From: Dermatemys mawii
Lineage: Eukaryota; Chordata; Testudines; Dermatemydidae
Direction of reading: 5' to 3'
Length of the DNA stretch: 64,000 bases
NCBI GenBank assembly: GCA_007922305.1
Contig: ML677329.1
Location: 205,990 to 269,989, forward strand
This document shows positions 11,342 to 23,210 of this stretch, one piece after another. A program made the translations under genes and the position numbers. How positions within the stretch are numbered: the stretch's first letter is position 1; every line of letters begins with the position of its first letter. The notes under the pieces are model-generated. The model had not been told where the DNA came from, did no database searches, and saw nothing but the letters and a program-made list of their open reading frames with translations.

Positions 11342-11683
11342 CAGTAGACTCTCGATTATCCAGGATTGGGTTAACCAGAAAGTGGATTAACCAGGATGTC
11401 AAAAAAAAAAAAAAAAAATACGCGTAACTTGCAGGGCCGGCTCTGGCTTTGTTGCTACCCCAAGCACACACACACAAAAAAAATTAAAAAAAGAAAAAAC
11501 CCCACCAGGGCACAGGGCAGCCAGTGAACCAACACCCTCTCCCCCTGTGCAGGGTGGCTGGTGAACCAACCTCCCTTCCCCATATTTCCTATGGATAGTG
11601 ATTATCCAGGATTTTATTATCCAGGATTTTATTAACCAGAATTACTTTTTTCCCCATCATCCTGGATAATCGAGAGTCTACTG
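11342..11683. mobile_element. Tigger/pogo-like Tc1-mariner MITE
   Basis: This 342-bp element has perfect 25-bp terminal inverted repeats beginning 'cagtagactctcgattatcc' and is flanked by TA at 11340-11341 and 11684-11685, the mariner target site. Subterminal 'ggattttattaaccaga' and 'tgggttaaccagaaag' echo the Tigger 'gattaaccgg' motif. The interior has an A run (11401-11418) and a stretch from about 11432 that looks foreign (next entry). No transposase remains. Confidence 0.92.
11432..11580. repeat. Foreign segment inside the Tigger-like MITE
   Basis: Begins 'gcagggccggctctggcttt' and 'gctaccccaagcacacac', which I recall as the start of another interspersed reptile repeat. It is followed by A/C-rich sequence and two copies of 'ggctggtgaaccaac'-like sequence near 11518 and 11548. 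No right terminus is visible, so insertion cannot be told apart from an internal part of the MITE family. Confidence 0.4.
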
Positions 11684-11685
11684 TA

Positions 11686-12656
11686 CAAAGTGCTCTCTCA
11701 AAAAAGGAGATTCCATACATGGAATTCCTATGATTGATTCCATACATCATTAACACAGGAGGGGGAAATTATCTCTGTGTCAAGCATGCAGCTCATATGT
11801 AGCCTGTGTGCAGAGACTAAGTGAGAACACCTGCAAACATTTGAATACTAGAAGCCACTTAAAATACATTCTGTTAAAAGGAACACATCTGTTAAACTTT
11901 AATTTGTAAACCAGGCCAAACGTACAATATACTACAATGAATTATCTCAATGGCTCAGATTCTGCTCTCAGTGCTGAAAGTGTAAATCTGGAGTAATTCC
12001 AAATTTAGGGCCATGTCTACGTCATTAAAATCAATTGCCAAACTCCCATTTACTTCAATACTCCAGAATAAAACATGTAACCCATGTAAAAGGTAACAGA
12101 AATAGGCCCTAAATCAATAATTAGCCAACAAAATGCAACTGTTAAAATAATAAACATTGCAAAGTAAACTGATAAATAATTTGTCCTGGTTTAAAAACAG
12201 AGCTTTTGGAAACAAGTGCATATTCACATATAGTTTGCCCCATTATTGAGACACATTTTAAAGTAATCCCTCTGGAAAAAATTAGCCTCCCCCCCCCCCC
12301 GCATTTTTCTGAAATTATCTTAAATGTTGTACAGTAGAAATTTGTCAAAGTGGCAAAAAAAACCCAACATGAAACAGATGGCAAAATACCAAAAATAGAG
12401 AGAGAAGCATGAACAGCTAATTAGTGTGCATTCCCTCCTGTTAGAAATGAATCACAAGGAAAGAAGAAAGAGAGCCATGCTCCACTGAAATGTAGTTTGC
12501 CACTGATAGTAAGTGCAGAGAAGAGCTTTTTTAAAAATCACTTTTAGATATACTTGCTAACAGGTGGCAAAATCATGCTAATCGACTTTAAATAGAACTC
12601 CTCACTGATTTAAATGGGGAATTATGCTTAAACAAGAAAAATCAGTGGTACAATAT
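11686..12656. other. Unique DNA, no gene seen
   Basis: Includes a run of 12 or more C near 12290-12300 and short foldback-like words around 11985-12065. No gene recognised. Confidence 0.5.
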
Positions 12657-13841
12657 TACTTCTGGAGGAATTCTGCACCACTGCACATGCACAGAATTTA
12701 TGTCCCCCATAGATTTCTGTTTACCCACAGAAAAATGATGTTCTGATGGGGAAACAAAGGGAAGCCACAAGAGCGGTCATGCGACCCTCTCCAGCAGTAT
12801 GCCCAGGGCAGCAGGCAGAGAGGGAAATCACTGTGAGGCAGGGGGCAGGACTTGGGAAGACCCACCTGGTGGTTCCTAACCTTTGTCGGGCTCAGCTGCT
12901 AGTGCCAGCTATGCTGGGGAGGCTGAGACTTCCTCTTCCCCTACAGGGCACCTGGGGCTGTGTCAGACCCACCCCCAGATTTCTCCCCCAGCTGTAGGAA
13001 GCTCTTCAAACTCACCCACAAATACTTCCTGCACCCATCACTCCTCAGCTGCCGGGAGAGAGATCACTGTGCAGAGAGCTGCTCCCACTCTGCCTAACCC
13101 CTGTGCATTCAGACCTCCTCAAATCCAGACCCTCCCAATGAGACTCACCCCCCCTCCACGAGCCCGACTCCCTCTGCATCAGCTCAATGAGCCCCCACCC
13201 CCAGATCCCCACCCTACTGAGCTCTAACCAGCTGCACCTGGATCCCCACCCTACTGATTCCCACTCCCCCAGCATCTCAACCCCTCCCACTGAGCCCTGC
13301 GCACCCCAAATCCCCCTGCTGAGCTCTATCCCTCCCCCACACCAACCCCCCCCAAGAGTCCCAACCACCTTCACCTGGACCCCCTACAGAGTGCCATTAC
13401 CATGGCACTCAGAACCCCATAAAAAGCCCCTGTGCATCCATATCCCCTACTGAGCTGCCCACACCCAGACTGCCCCACACAAAATCCTCTCAACCCACAC
13501 CTGGATCCCCCCCACACACACACACATGCTAACCCTTCCATACTTGGATGCTGCCTTCCCACACTTGGTGCATCTGGCATGAAGAGGCAGGGTCCTGGGT
13601 GTTTCTGGAGCAGCCCCGGTCCTTGCACAGTGTCATGGCGGGTCCAGCCTCACTGTTGAGTCCGTGTCCCGGGGGAAGCTGCACAGTGATCTCCCACCTC
13701 TGTACAACCAGTGACCTGTGCTCACCAATGCCATTCTTGAGCCGCCACATTTATTTGACAAATAAAATGTGCAGAATTTTGAAATAGCACACAGAATTGT
13801 TTTCTTTGTTTTGTGTGTGGCACAGAATGCCCCCAGGAGTA
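12657..13841. mobile_element. 1.2-kb element with inverted ends, 'tacttctggaggaattctg' family, copy 1
   Basis: Ends are 'tacttctggaggaattctg' and, inverted, 'tactcctgggggcattctg' (16 of 19 match). The interior is GC-rich, and 13140-13560 holds degenerate tandem units of about 30-45 bp built on 'ccactgagccc' and 'acctggatcccc'. The last 90 bp turn AT-rich ('atttgacaaataaaatg'). Two more copies are at 45879 and 62642. It is most likely a non-autonomous DNA transposon. The TSD is not clean, so superfamily is open. Open frames inside are compositional. Confidence 0.75.
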
Positions 13842-13849
13842 ATAATATG

Positions 13850-14635
13850 GGCTGGAAAGAATGAAATAATTCTATAACAGGGTGTTGACCCAAACTGGGG
13901 CTGGGCTATTTTTTTTTTTTTTTAAGAAAAGATCATATAAAATCATTTTCTAACATTTAATTAGTATTTAAAGACAAATGGCCAGATACACCACTGCATG
14001 ATTCCAATTTCATGCCACTATAATGCTATTAACTACCATTTAACAGCCATAAAACTGAAGTAATGTACTGGTGAATCAAGCCTAATGCCAAACACTTTAA
14101 ACATTTAAAGTAACATTTAAGGCATTTACAGTACAAGCAATCTGCAAATGTTTCAGTACTCTGAATTTTAAAAAGCTAAAATAAGAAACAAAAGGGGTAA
14201 AGTCCAATCCTGGAAAACTTTACTCAGCTGACAGAGAACTATTCCCCTAAGTGAGGTTTGCAAGATTAGCCCCTTAGACAGGCAATACTTCCATTGACTT
14301 CCCAGGGAGTATTGACTGAGTAAAGTCATAAGGGTTTGCTTTTTGAAAGCAACCTTTATGCATATAAATATAACAGGACTGCCATGAATAAGTACACCAC
14401 ACTATCACCACAGATCACCCACTCATAACATTTTCCTTTTGAAAGCTATTTGCTGAATTTGAGTTACAATTCAGCAAGCGCTGATTCCTCTATCCAATTT
14501 TAAGTATCAATATATAGAGTGTGTGAGATCAGGCCATTGAATTTTTTTTTTAACCAATAATTCTAACTGAAAACTATGTTTAGCCATCCAAGTAATAACC
14601 AATGGAACAATGCACCAAGGAAAATAGTAAATTCC
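13850..14635. other. Unique AT-rich DNA, no gene seen
   Basis: T run at 13909-13923. A weak foldback word 'cttccattgacttcccaggg' lies near 14289. No gene recognised. Confidence 0.5.
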
Positions 14636-14759
14636 ATCACTTGAAGTCTTTAAATCAGGATTGGATGCTTTTCTAAAGCATATGCTCTATTTCAATAACA
14701 AATTACTGGTGTCAATGTGAGAACCACTTAGGGAACTTCACCACGCCCCGTGTTATTCA
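14636..14759 (+). mobile_element. CR1 LINE 3' end, upstream half (split)
   Basis: 'cttgaagtctttaaatcagg' and 'ttggatgcttttctaaa' match the 3' part of turtle-type CR1. It is interrupted at 14760 by a hAT element and resumes at 15452. Confidence 0.8.
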
Positions 14760-15451
14760 TAGGGCCCTTCCAAACTCATGGCCAGGAAAAACACGTCACA
14801 GACTGTGAAAGCTGATCTCCCCCCATGAAAACTAGTCTGTTGTATGCTTTTACCCTATACAATAGGGATTTCATGGGGGATACCAGGGTTTATCAAACTG
14901 GGGGTTTTGACTCAAAAGGCAGTTGCGCGTGGGGGGGGGGTCACAAGGTTTTTTGAAGGGGTTGCAGTATTGTCACCCTTACTTCTGCGCTGCCTTCAGA
15001 GCTGGTCAGCCAGAGGGCAGTGGCTGTTGGCTAGCGCCCAGCTCTGAAAGCAATGCCCTGCCAGCATCAGTGCAGAAGTAAGGATGGCATGATATGGTAT
15101 TGCCACCCTTACTTCTGCACTGATGCAATACCACATACCATGCTATCCTTACTTCTGCGCTAGTGCTGGCAGCAGCTCTGTCTTCAGAGCTGATCTCCCA
15201 GCCAGCAGCTGCCACTCTCTGGCCACACAGCTCTGAAGGCAGCGCAGCTGCCAGCAGCAGCACAGAAGTAAAGGTGGTAATACTGCAACCCTCTCCCCCA
15301 CACAATAACCTTGAGAATCCCACCCACAACCTCTACAGTTACAACACCCTGAAATTCAGATTTAAATAGCTAAAATCATGACATTTATGAGTTTTAACAT
15401 CCTATGACCGTGAAATTGACCAAAATGGACTGTGAATTTGGTAGGGCCCTA
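14760..15451. mobile_element. hAT element inserted in a CR1
   Basis: This 692-bp element has ends 'tagggcccttccaaactca' and, inverted, 'tagggccctaccaaattca' (17 of 19 match). The flanking 8-bp repeats are GTTATTCA (14752-14759) and GTTATGCA (15452-15459), 7 of 8 matching and both inside CR1 sequence. The interior has alternating 'cacccttacttctgcgct' and its complement, flanking 'agctctgaaggcagcgc' blocks: a nested internal palindrome. It also holds a 9-G run (about 14932-14940). No transposase. The left part of a relative is at 39334. Confidence 0.92.
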
Positions 15452-15520
15452 GTTATGCAGGAGGTCAGGCTGGTTGGTCATAATGGTTTCTTCTGGCCTC
15501 AAAACTATGCGTATCTATGA
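15452..15520 (+). mobile_element. CR1 LINE 3' end, downstream half
   Basis: 'gttatgcaggaggtcaggct' then 'ggtttcttctggcctc' and 'tatctatga', the end of the CR1 begun at 14636. Removing the hAT insert and one TSD restores a continuous CR1 tail. Confidence 0.85.
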
Positions 15521-17638
15521 ATTAAATGAATATTTTCAATTACAATAATTAATGTTATTACTAAATCAAACTTGCCTAAAACTAAGGGCAGATTCTGATG
15601 TTGGATTGGTGTAAATATGGAGTGAATCAACTTTCTTCATAGATTTATACCAGTGCAAGTGGGATCCAAATCTAGACCCAAATCCTGCCCATGAAATCTC
15701 ACTGAAGTCAACTGGGTTCACAAATTGTAAGTCATGACAGCCTATGACCCTAAAATCATGCATGCAAACATGTTTTCTATTCTTGCCTTTAAAACGTATT
15801 AGTGATGCATGCAAGTAGTTCAATATCACACACAAAAACTGCTGCTTGTCAAACTTCGGAAAGCATATTGGAGGAGCTGATCCTGCAACTTTTTATTCAC
15901 GAAAGTAAAGACTAGTCATATGAGTGAAAGCTGTGCAGCATGGGTACACTTTTATATAACTTTGGGGTGAAGTTTGCAAATGTAGCTTCATAGAAGCTAT
16001 TAACTTCTGCTGTGTGTAAAGAAAAGCATTCAGATTTCCTAATTACACAATGGTAAACTAAAGTCAAATAGTAGCCATCAATTTTATGTGGATTTCAGTA
16101 TACTCATATACACTTTGAATAATATTTTAAAACGAGACAGAAACCATCCTCAGACAGACACATTAGAACTTTCAGGGAAAAAAAATGTAAATTATTTACT
16201 GGCCTTTCTCTGGCTGAATAAAAAATAGCTATAGGCAATTATAGTAAAATGGTGCCACAACAACCATAGCAGCTGAGCAGACTGATTTTCCTTTCAGATT
16301 CTTCAAAATAAATCCCAATTCCTTTGGGATTTATTTTATTCTCAGAATAGACATATTTTGGAACAAGGAGCCAAAATGAGAAGATGAAGGTTTTTAATAT
16401 CTTACTTTATGTTTTTCAGTCTCCCGTTTTAGTGGTAATGATTATGCCTCTTTTTTAAAAAAAAATGTATGGAAGGATTTTTATAGTAACCAACTGAGGT
16501 ATGCCCTATTTCATACCAAAAAGAAGCCAAGGTATATTTAGTTCACTTGTTCTATCTTAACTCTTCCTTGATAAACGTGAAGCAAATTGTCATTAATTTG
16601 TGATAATCTATACAACAAAGTCCTTAAATATAGTGTGATCCTCAATACCTCTGCAGCCCGATGCTGCAAACAGATATACCTACAAGTATAACCACTTTTG
16701 TTCAGAATGCCACTGAGCTCTATGAGACTCCACAGTGAGTAAATATGCTGGCATCTATAACTGTTTGCAGGATTGGGTCCCTAAGCAGCAGAGACCATTG
16801 TGGTATGTGATCTGTTACCCTGCAGAGGCATTCTGCTCTGCTATTTTGCTCTCAACTCTCCACTGACACATATTGGGTTCTATGTCTTGCTCCCATGTAA
16901 GTCAGATGGGACATCCTGCCATTAAAGTCCATGGAAGAAGGATCTGTTCCACATACGGATTCTGAAAGAGGAGCAGATGCAATGCAGCAGGATAGGTCTG
17001 AAGTATCATTTGGGGCCACTACATTAGGTGAAGATTGCGAGCAGGAGGAGGATGTGGAGAGAATGAGGCAAGAGGAAGATATGGTATATAAGGCAGGGAA
17101 GAATTAACAGAAAGAACCTCTAAAATCGTAATATAAAAAAATAAAATAATACAGAGGAATAAGATGATTATAAAGAAAAATGAATATTATAAAATATACT
17201 GAAGAGAACAGAGTTTAGTCACCATATCTTGTTACGCAATAAGAATAACAGATTCTATTTTGTGGATATCTGTGGCACCCTCTACTAAGAATAACACATA
17301 AGCAAGTATAAATTCTCTCTCAAGCAATCCCTCCTCCTGTCTTCTCAGTCTTAATAATCCTTTCCTACTCCCTGCCTAAGTGGTGGTCCTAGATCTTGCC
17401 TTTAGCCTTCTTCAGATTGTAAATTTTCAGAGCAGACAATAAGTGTAATTCACCAAGTAAATGTACAGTGCTATATAAATGTTTTGTAATAAAAGTAATA
17501 ATATGACAACCAATAAATAACATCATTATATAGGGATATTATTCTACCAAAGGGCTCTGATAACCTAAATTGCAATAGTATTGACACCTTTATGATGGGA
17601 TTCCTTAAGTTATATCATGGTGATTCTTTATGTTAGAA
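15521..17638. other. Mostly unique DNA with decayed foldbacks
   Basis: Weak foldback fragments: 15862-15960 ('gctgatcctgcaactt') and 16663-16783, whose arms are 'gatgctgcaaacagatat' and 'ataactgtttgcaggatt'. The segment 17408-17500 ('agattgtaaattttcagagc', 'gtgctatataaatg') resembles a SINE or LINE 3' tail but cannot be placed. No gene recognised. Confidence 0.45.
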
Positions 17639-17748
17639 CAGTGATTTTCAACCTGTAGACCTGCAAATATGTCTAAGATTACCAAAGGTGTCCGCACCTT
17701 CATTTACAATTTTTTAGGGGTCTGCAAATGAGAATGTTGAAAATCATG
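17639..17748. mobile_element. Short hAT-like MITE
   Basis: About 110 bp, with inverted ends 'cagtgattttcaacctg' and 'catgattttcaacattct'; subterminal 'tagacctgca' and 'ggggtctgcaaa' are also inverted. The form matches the common 'cagtg(g)ttttcaac' hAT MITEs. The TSD is not preserved. Confidence 0.7.
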
Positions 17749-19388
17749 TTGTTTACTTTTGTTATTTATTGGTTAGTATTTGAAATATATTTTCCTTAAG
17801 TTTGATATAGTAAATAAGTTATATGGATAAGGATGTGAACACTGGATATAACCGTGACACGATGCTCACTTGCTGTTCTACAGAAATACAAGAAGAATAA
17901 ATCTGTATTGAAGTCAATTAATGTTGATGTTGTTTTAACATCTGTGATTCCTTTAGCTTGATGCCCTGCAGGCACATCCTGCTGTGCTGCCACTGCTCTG
18001 CAGTATTACACAGAGACAGAGGCAAGAGCAAAACAGCAAAATGGGTCTGAGGGATTGAATTGCTGCTTCAGAGTAGCAGATTCCTCCCACCCAGGAGGGG
18101 ATAGAGAGAAGATGCTTAGATCAGTGGAGCTGAGCTCTCCTTGAGCATCCCAATACTTCAAACTATTTTCACCACTGGACTAATCTGGAGATATTGAGCC
18201 AGATTCTTGGCTGATGCTCCAAAGACCTAAGTGGAGCTATGCCAATTTATAGTAATTGAGGATCTGGTCCACTAACCATATCCGTTGAATATCCTTCCAT
18301 TGAGAATTATCTTACCCCACAATGAGACTATTCATGGTGTAAGTAAGGGATGTCAATCTAGCTCCATATCAATAAATCTATTTTGTCTAGAGTAACACAC
18401 AAGACTTTCTTATGAAGAGACAGGTATGAAAAAGAAATAACATGATATTAAAGGGCAATAATTTTCTAAACTGAATGTTTATTGAAACTTTTCCAAAAAG
18501 ATACCCTTTGTTCTTTAAATGTGATCCACGCTTCCTCTCTCCCACATTTAGCCATCTCATTGAAATATCACAGAACACTCAAAAGCCTTGTAGTAAATGT
18601 GGTTAAATGGCAACACTTTTTGGTTCTCAAGAGATTTGACTTTGGGTCAGACGTTTCTGCTGTAGATTAAACTATCCTTCATTTCCCTCCAGGTCTACCT
18701 CTGCATACTAATGGCTATTTTCTGATATTTCTAAACTGACAGAGAGTCACATCAAGGTTGTTTTTCTCACTTTCTGAGTCTTTTTGCCAGTCAATGGCTG
18801 TATGAAGTGCTGCAGAAAACAGAATTAGTAACTAGCTTGAGGGTCAAATTCTGTTTAGGGTTATCCAGTAAAGATGATGCAATTCCACTGAAGTAAGCAA
18901 TGCTACTCTGATTTACACTAGTGTGAGAGCATTTGGCCTCAAAAATTTAAGTTGTAATAAGCAGAGGGCCAAGTTCTTTTGTTATTTGTTACTAAAGTGA
19001 AATTCAACTCCATTAGTAGTTGTCCTAATTAAGAAATTTAATGGATTCATAGACTGGTGCATAAAACTTGGATAAAGAAGACTTAACTTTTAGTTTATCT
19101 CCATGAACTATATGAAAGAAGCAAGGTAAGTTTTAATGTGGCTGGGCCAAGATTGTAATTCCCGTATCTGCGAATTATAGTATTAGCTGACAAGCATACT
19201 GCAAATAATCATTCTGTAAAACTCTCTACAGAAAATATTACTTTCATAATCACTCATTGTTTAAACCATACCAGTCTTTTAAAAGGTGTATTAAAGTACA
19301 GTCACATTTTCTAATGTCAAGATGCTCTGCTCTGGCCAGAGGCACACAGAATAGGTCCCTATATCAGCTGCATTCAAGGATGGGTCAC
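17749..19388. other. Unique DNA, no gene seen
   Basis: Only a degenerate foldback word near 18846-18945 ('gggtcaaattctgtttaggg' against 'gagcatttggcctc'). No coding or RNA gene recognised. Confidence 0.5.
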
Positions 19389-19392
19389 CTAC

Positions 19393-20104
19393 TGTGACAA
19401 AGCTCTGTCCTTATCTTCGTGGATCCTGCGTTTCCTGGTGGATTTTTACTAGTCTCAGCGGCTCACTGTGACCCTCCATGGAGCCCTTCTCTCTCTGGAG
19501 ACAAGGTCACAGCCTATTGAGCCATTTTCACAAGCCAGTGAGGAGAAGCTATCCTTCCTGGCACAGTCTCTATTGTCTCCCAATCTCAGAGACTAATTAG
19601 GGAAGGCAGAAAGTGGGGAGCCTAGGCCCGCCCTCTACTCTGGGCTCCAGCCCAGGGACCCTAATAGTATCAGCTAAGATGGCTGATCTTTTATCCACAA
19701 AGCACAATACAATTCCCTGGGCTACTTCCCCACAGCAGTCACTGCTTCTTCAAACTCCACTTCACCCTTACCTCAGGGCCTCCTTCCTTCAGTATGATAT
19801 GTTGTCCACCACTCAGTCTCACCAACAGCACCACTTCCTTCCACAGCTCCTGATACTCACACCCCACCTGACTAACTGGGAGGTTTTTATCTGGTTTCAG
19901 CCAGTCCCTGATTGGCTTCAGGTGTCCCAATCAGGCTAGCTGTCTCTACTCCTTTCTAGAAGGTTCTTAATTGGCCCCAGATGTCTTGATTGGCCTGGAG
20001 TAGCCTTTGTTTGGCTATCCAGGGAACAGGGACCTGCACACCCTGAGACTAATGTACCTGCCTTCCAGCACTCTCCTATATCCTTCTGGTCTGACTCCGT
20101 CACA
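19393..20104 (+). mobile_element. Solo LTR of an LTR retroelement
   Basis: This 712-bp unit starts TGTGACAAAG and ends CCGTCACA, giving a TGTGAC/GTCACA terminal inversion. Direct 4-bp repeats CTAC flank it (19389-19392 and 20105-20108). Neither flank shows a primer-binding site, polypurine tract, gag or pol, so it is a solo LTR left by recombination between two LTRs. Internal 'gattggcttcaggtgtcc' and 'cagggaacagggacctgc' fit an LTR I remember as common in turtles. The 4-bp TSD suits a gamma-type endogenous retrovirus or a Gypsy element, and I cannot choose between them. The 108-codon frame inside is not a gene. Confidence 0.85.
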
Positions 20105-20108
20105 CTAC

Positions 20109-22892
20109 GTAACTTACAACATTTCTCATGCTCTAAATTATGCCATCTGCCACTGGTCCCGTGGATCTAAATGCATACAGAATTGGGAGTCAGAAACTGA
20201 TTTCTTATCCCACTGCTACCACTTGTTTCAGTGGCCATAATCCTGCCTCACTGAAGTCAACAGCAAAATTCCTATTGATTTCAACGGGTATAGTCAGACC
20301 CTGTGAGAGATTCTATCATTATTACTTATGTTAGTAGCACTGTACAATTCAAGTAATCTCATTTAAACCAATGGGACTATTCATGGAGTACGATACAATC
20401 TTTCTCTCGGCTTCTTTTGGGAGAGAAGAGCTCACTGCATGTGCGCTGACAAGATGACAGTGTTCACGCATACCAGAATCTGACAGTCTATTAGAAGCAT
20501 GAGCTTTGCCATACCAGATCAACCCACTGGTCCATCAATTTTAACAGAACTGCTGCTGCTGTCCCTTTTGACCATAAGAAATCAGAAGAAATCCAAACAG
20601 GGTAACAGGCTCTTTATCAATACCATAACTAACGTGAACAGTTAGGAGATGTTGGCTGAAGTTATTAGCTATTCATGAGTGGAAATAATTAAATTCAAAA
20701 GGCACTAATCCTGCAGTTATGTCCATGCAGGTGGACCTTGCACCCACAGAATGCTGATGAAGCCAGCATGCCTTTATGCAGGTGCAAGGCTTTGCCCATA
20801 TAGATTTGGTTCCAGGACCGGGCCCTTGGGTAGTGATTCTCAGACTACGGTCTTTGTACCTCCAGTATTTTGTAGAGCTCTTGGTGGTGGTCCACAGAAT
20901 GAAGAATTTTGTGAACTAAGCAGTAAGGAGGAAATATAGCACTGAGGAGAAGATGGTCTTATGAAGTCCGCAGAAAGAAAACAATTTATTAATCCACAAA
21001 ATCAGAGTAATTAAAAATGGAGAAGGCCATTTAGCTCATCTACTCCATCTCCCAGTCAAATGTTCCCAATTGTGTCTGTACTTCTCTAGTGGAAAGATGG
21101 AAGGAAACCTCAAGGCCATTTCCCAAATCATATCACAGTACAAGGGGTACAGAATTCTCCTCGTGACATTTTGCTTATTAAAGTTTTAGAACACCAAAAT
21201 CAAAATTCTACCAAGAGAAAAACTGACCATCACAGAAATAATAATTTACTGTTGTGTTAATAAGAAAAAAACATTCCAATAAAACTGTAAGAGAGTATAG
21301 TTAATACAAATATGGAAATGCAGTTCACATGCAAAGCAATTCAAGTGAGCTGGTGATGGTCATTTAATTGGCTTAACCACACAGAGTGATTACCGGCATG
21401 GATCATAAAATAAAAAATGGAGAAGAGAAGAAAAACAGGCTCTGTCTTACAACATAGATAAATCCATAAAAATAGGAATAAATAAAATAGACAAGTAATG
21501 AAAAATAAAGTGATGATAAATAAATAAGCAGAATGATAATATTTCATCTCCCAATATGTAATTATTACCTCTCCAACTGGATATAATTTATCATTTAATG
21601 CCAAAAGTTACTACACATCATCCAGTATTAATCGTTACTGTAAGATTTGATATATCACTGAAATCATTGCAAATTTGTCTGCTTCCGCCCTTCAAAAGGG
21701 CAGTGTCCCCTGTCTACAAAACCAGATCAAGGTTGGAAGCAAAAGATCCTATGTATAAAAAGAACAATGTGGTTTGCACATAATATTGAGATCTTGTTTG
21801 CTTGCTTACAATCTCTCCGTGTGTGTTTTGAATGTTCATCGAGCTCACTGCTCACAAAGAGGCAGATATCGCCCCCATTTCTGTGTGTGTTGACATAAGT
21901 CTTTCCTCAATTAATGCACTTTTTTTTCCCCTTGGCTGTTTATGTTCATGCCCAGTGGAAACTAATGGTAACATTAGCCTTCCTATGTTCCCCGTAGCTT
22001 TGCCAGCAGGTTATTCTCCATCGTGGTTCTATACTGGTTGAGTATCATATCATTACATTAATGCTGTAGTGATTGAATATTAAACGATCTTAAAACCCAG
22101 GACAAAACATCTCATTCTGCTCCAGCACCAATACAGATTGACCAGTAGTAGCTCACAGAATGTGGCATTATGTCTTGCATTCCTACTAAGAGAACGAGAG
22201 TCAATATCAGAGAGTGAAAGAATGCAAAAAATATAGCTAACTTCAGTGCTGTAAAACAATAGCAGAGAAAGGTAATGGTTGAAATTCTCAGCTGGTGAGA
22301 CCTGTCATAACTCCATCTGACAATGTAAGTAAGGTCAAAGATACTGAAGTGAGCAACCACACCATAAAGAACTGAGGCTGAGAGCTGTTAATGTATAGAT
22401 GGCAAATATTTTTAGAGAGACAGGCAACAGGTTTAAGATCTAGAAAGACTACAAAAGACACCCTACAGCTGTACCACTGACCAGAACTAGGGAGATAAAA
22501 AGCAGGTGGTGGTACAGTACGTTAATCTTTGTATAAAAAAATGGGAGTACCTAAATATCAATAGCATGTTTCTTTTCCTCTCTCCCACCCCTCATTTACA
22601 AGCCCCTGAATAATCTACTCTTCCCACCACCTCCCCTTTGTCATCACCTTCTTATACTCCTGCTATAGCAACACCATTGTGCATATAGTATTTGAAAGAG
22701 ACCCAACAACCAATATCAAAGCTCGAGAGTTTTATAATAAAATAATTTTAAAAAATCATTTTATTGTTAACTGATTTAGCCCTTTAGCCCTTCAGAGTGG
22801 GAGCCACAGGGATCAGTGAGGTGGTTGATGTAAAGAGGAAAGCGGGATTTCTCCTTCATTCCCTTGAAGCAGCAGTCAGGAGAGGTACAATA
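20109..22892. other. Mostly unique DNA, no gene seen
   Basis: A decayed foldback lies at 20236-20305 ('ataatcctgcctcactgaag' and 'tgatttcaacgggtat'). A possible hAT end, 'gtagtgattctcagactacg', with 'ggtggtccacagaa' lies at 20830-20902. The rest is AT-rich and unrecognised. Confidence 0.45.
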
Positions 22893-22900
22893 ATCTAGAG

Positions 22901-23202
22901 CAGGGGTCAGCAACCTTTCAGAAGTGTGTGCCGAATCTTCATTTATTCACTCTAATTTTGTGTTCCAGTACTATATTTTAATGTTTTTAGAAGGTCTTTT
23001 TCTATAAGTCTTTAATATATAACTAAACTATTGTTGTATGTAAAGTACAGAGGTATTTAAAATGTTTAAGAAGCTTCACTGAAAATTAAATTAAAATGTA
23101 GAGACCCCCGGGGCAGTGGTCAGGCCCCTGGCAGCATGAGTGCCACTGAAAATCAGTCTGCGTGCTGCCTTCGGCACGCGTGCCATAGGCTGCCTACTCC
23201 TG
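22901..23202. mobile_element. hAT MITE
   Basis: This 302-bp element has ends 'caggggtcagcaacct' and, inverted, 'caggagtaggcagcct' (12 of 16). Flanking octamers ATCTAGAG (22893-22900) and CTCTAGAA (23203-23210) agree at 6 of 8, a decayed hAT TSD. The centre is AT-rich; the right end is GC-rich with 'cttcggcacgcgtgcc'. No coding potential. Confidence 0.82.
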
Positions 23203-23210
23203 CTCTAGAA

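Noticed and set aside
12746..13893. Cluster of frames of 73-114 codons on both strands
   Set aside because: All lie in the tandem C-rich part of a repeated element and recur in shifted form at its copy near 63 kb.
17408..17500. MIR- or L2-like tail
   Set aside because: Words such as 'gtgctatataaatg' are suggestive, but too short and decayed to name a family.
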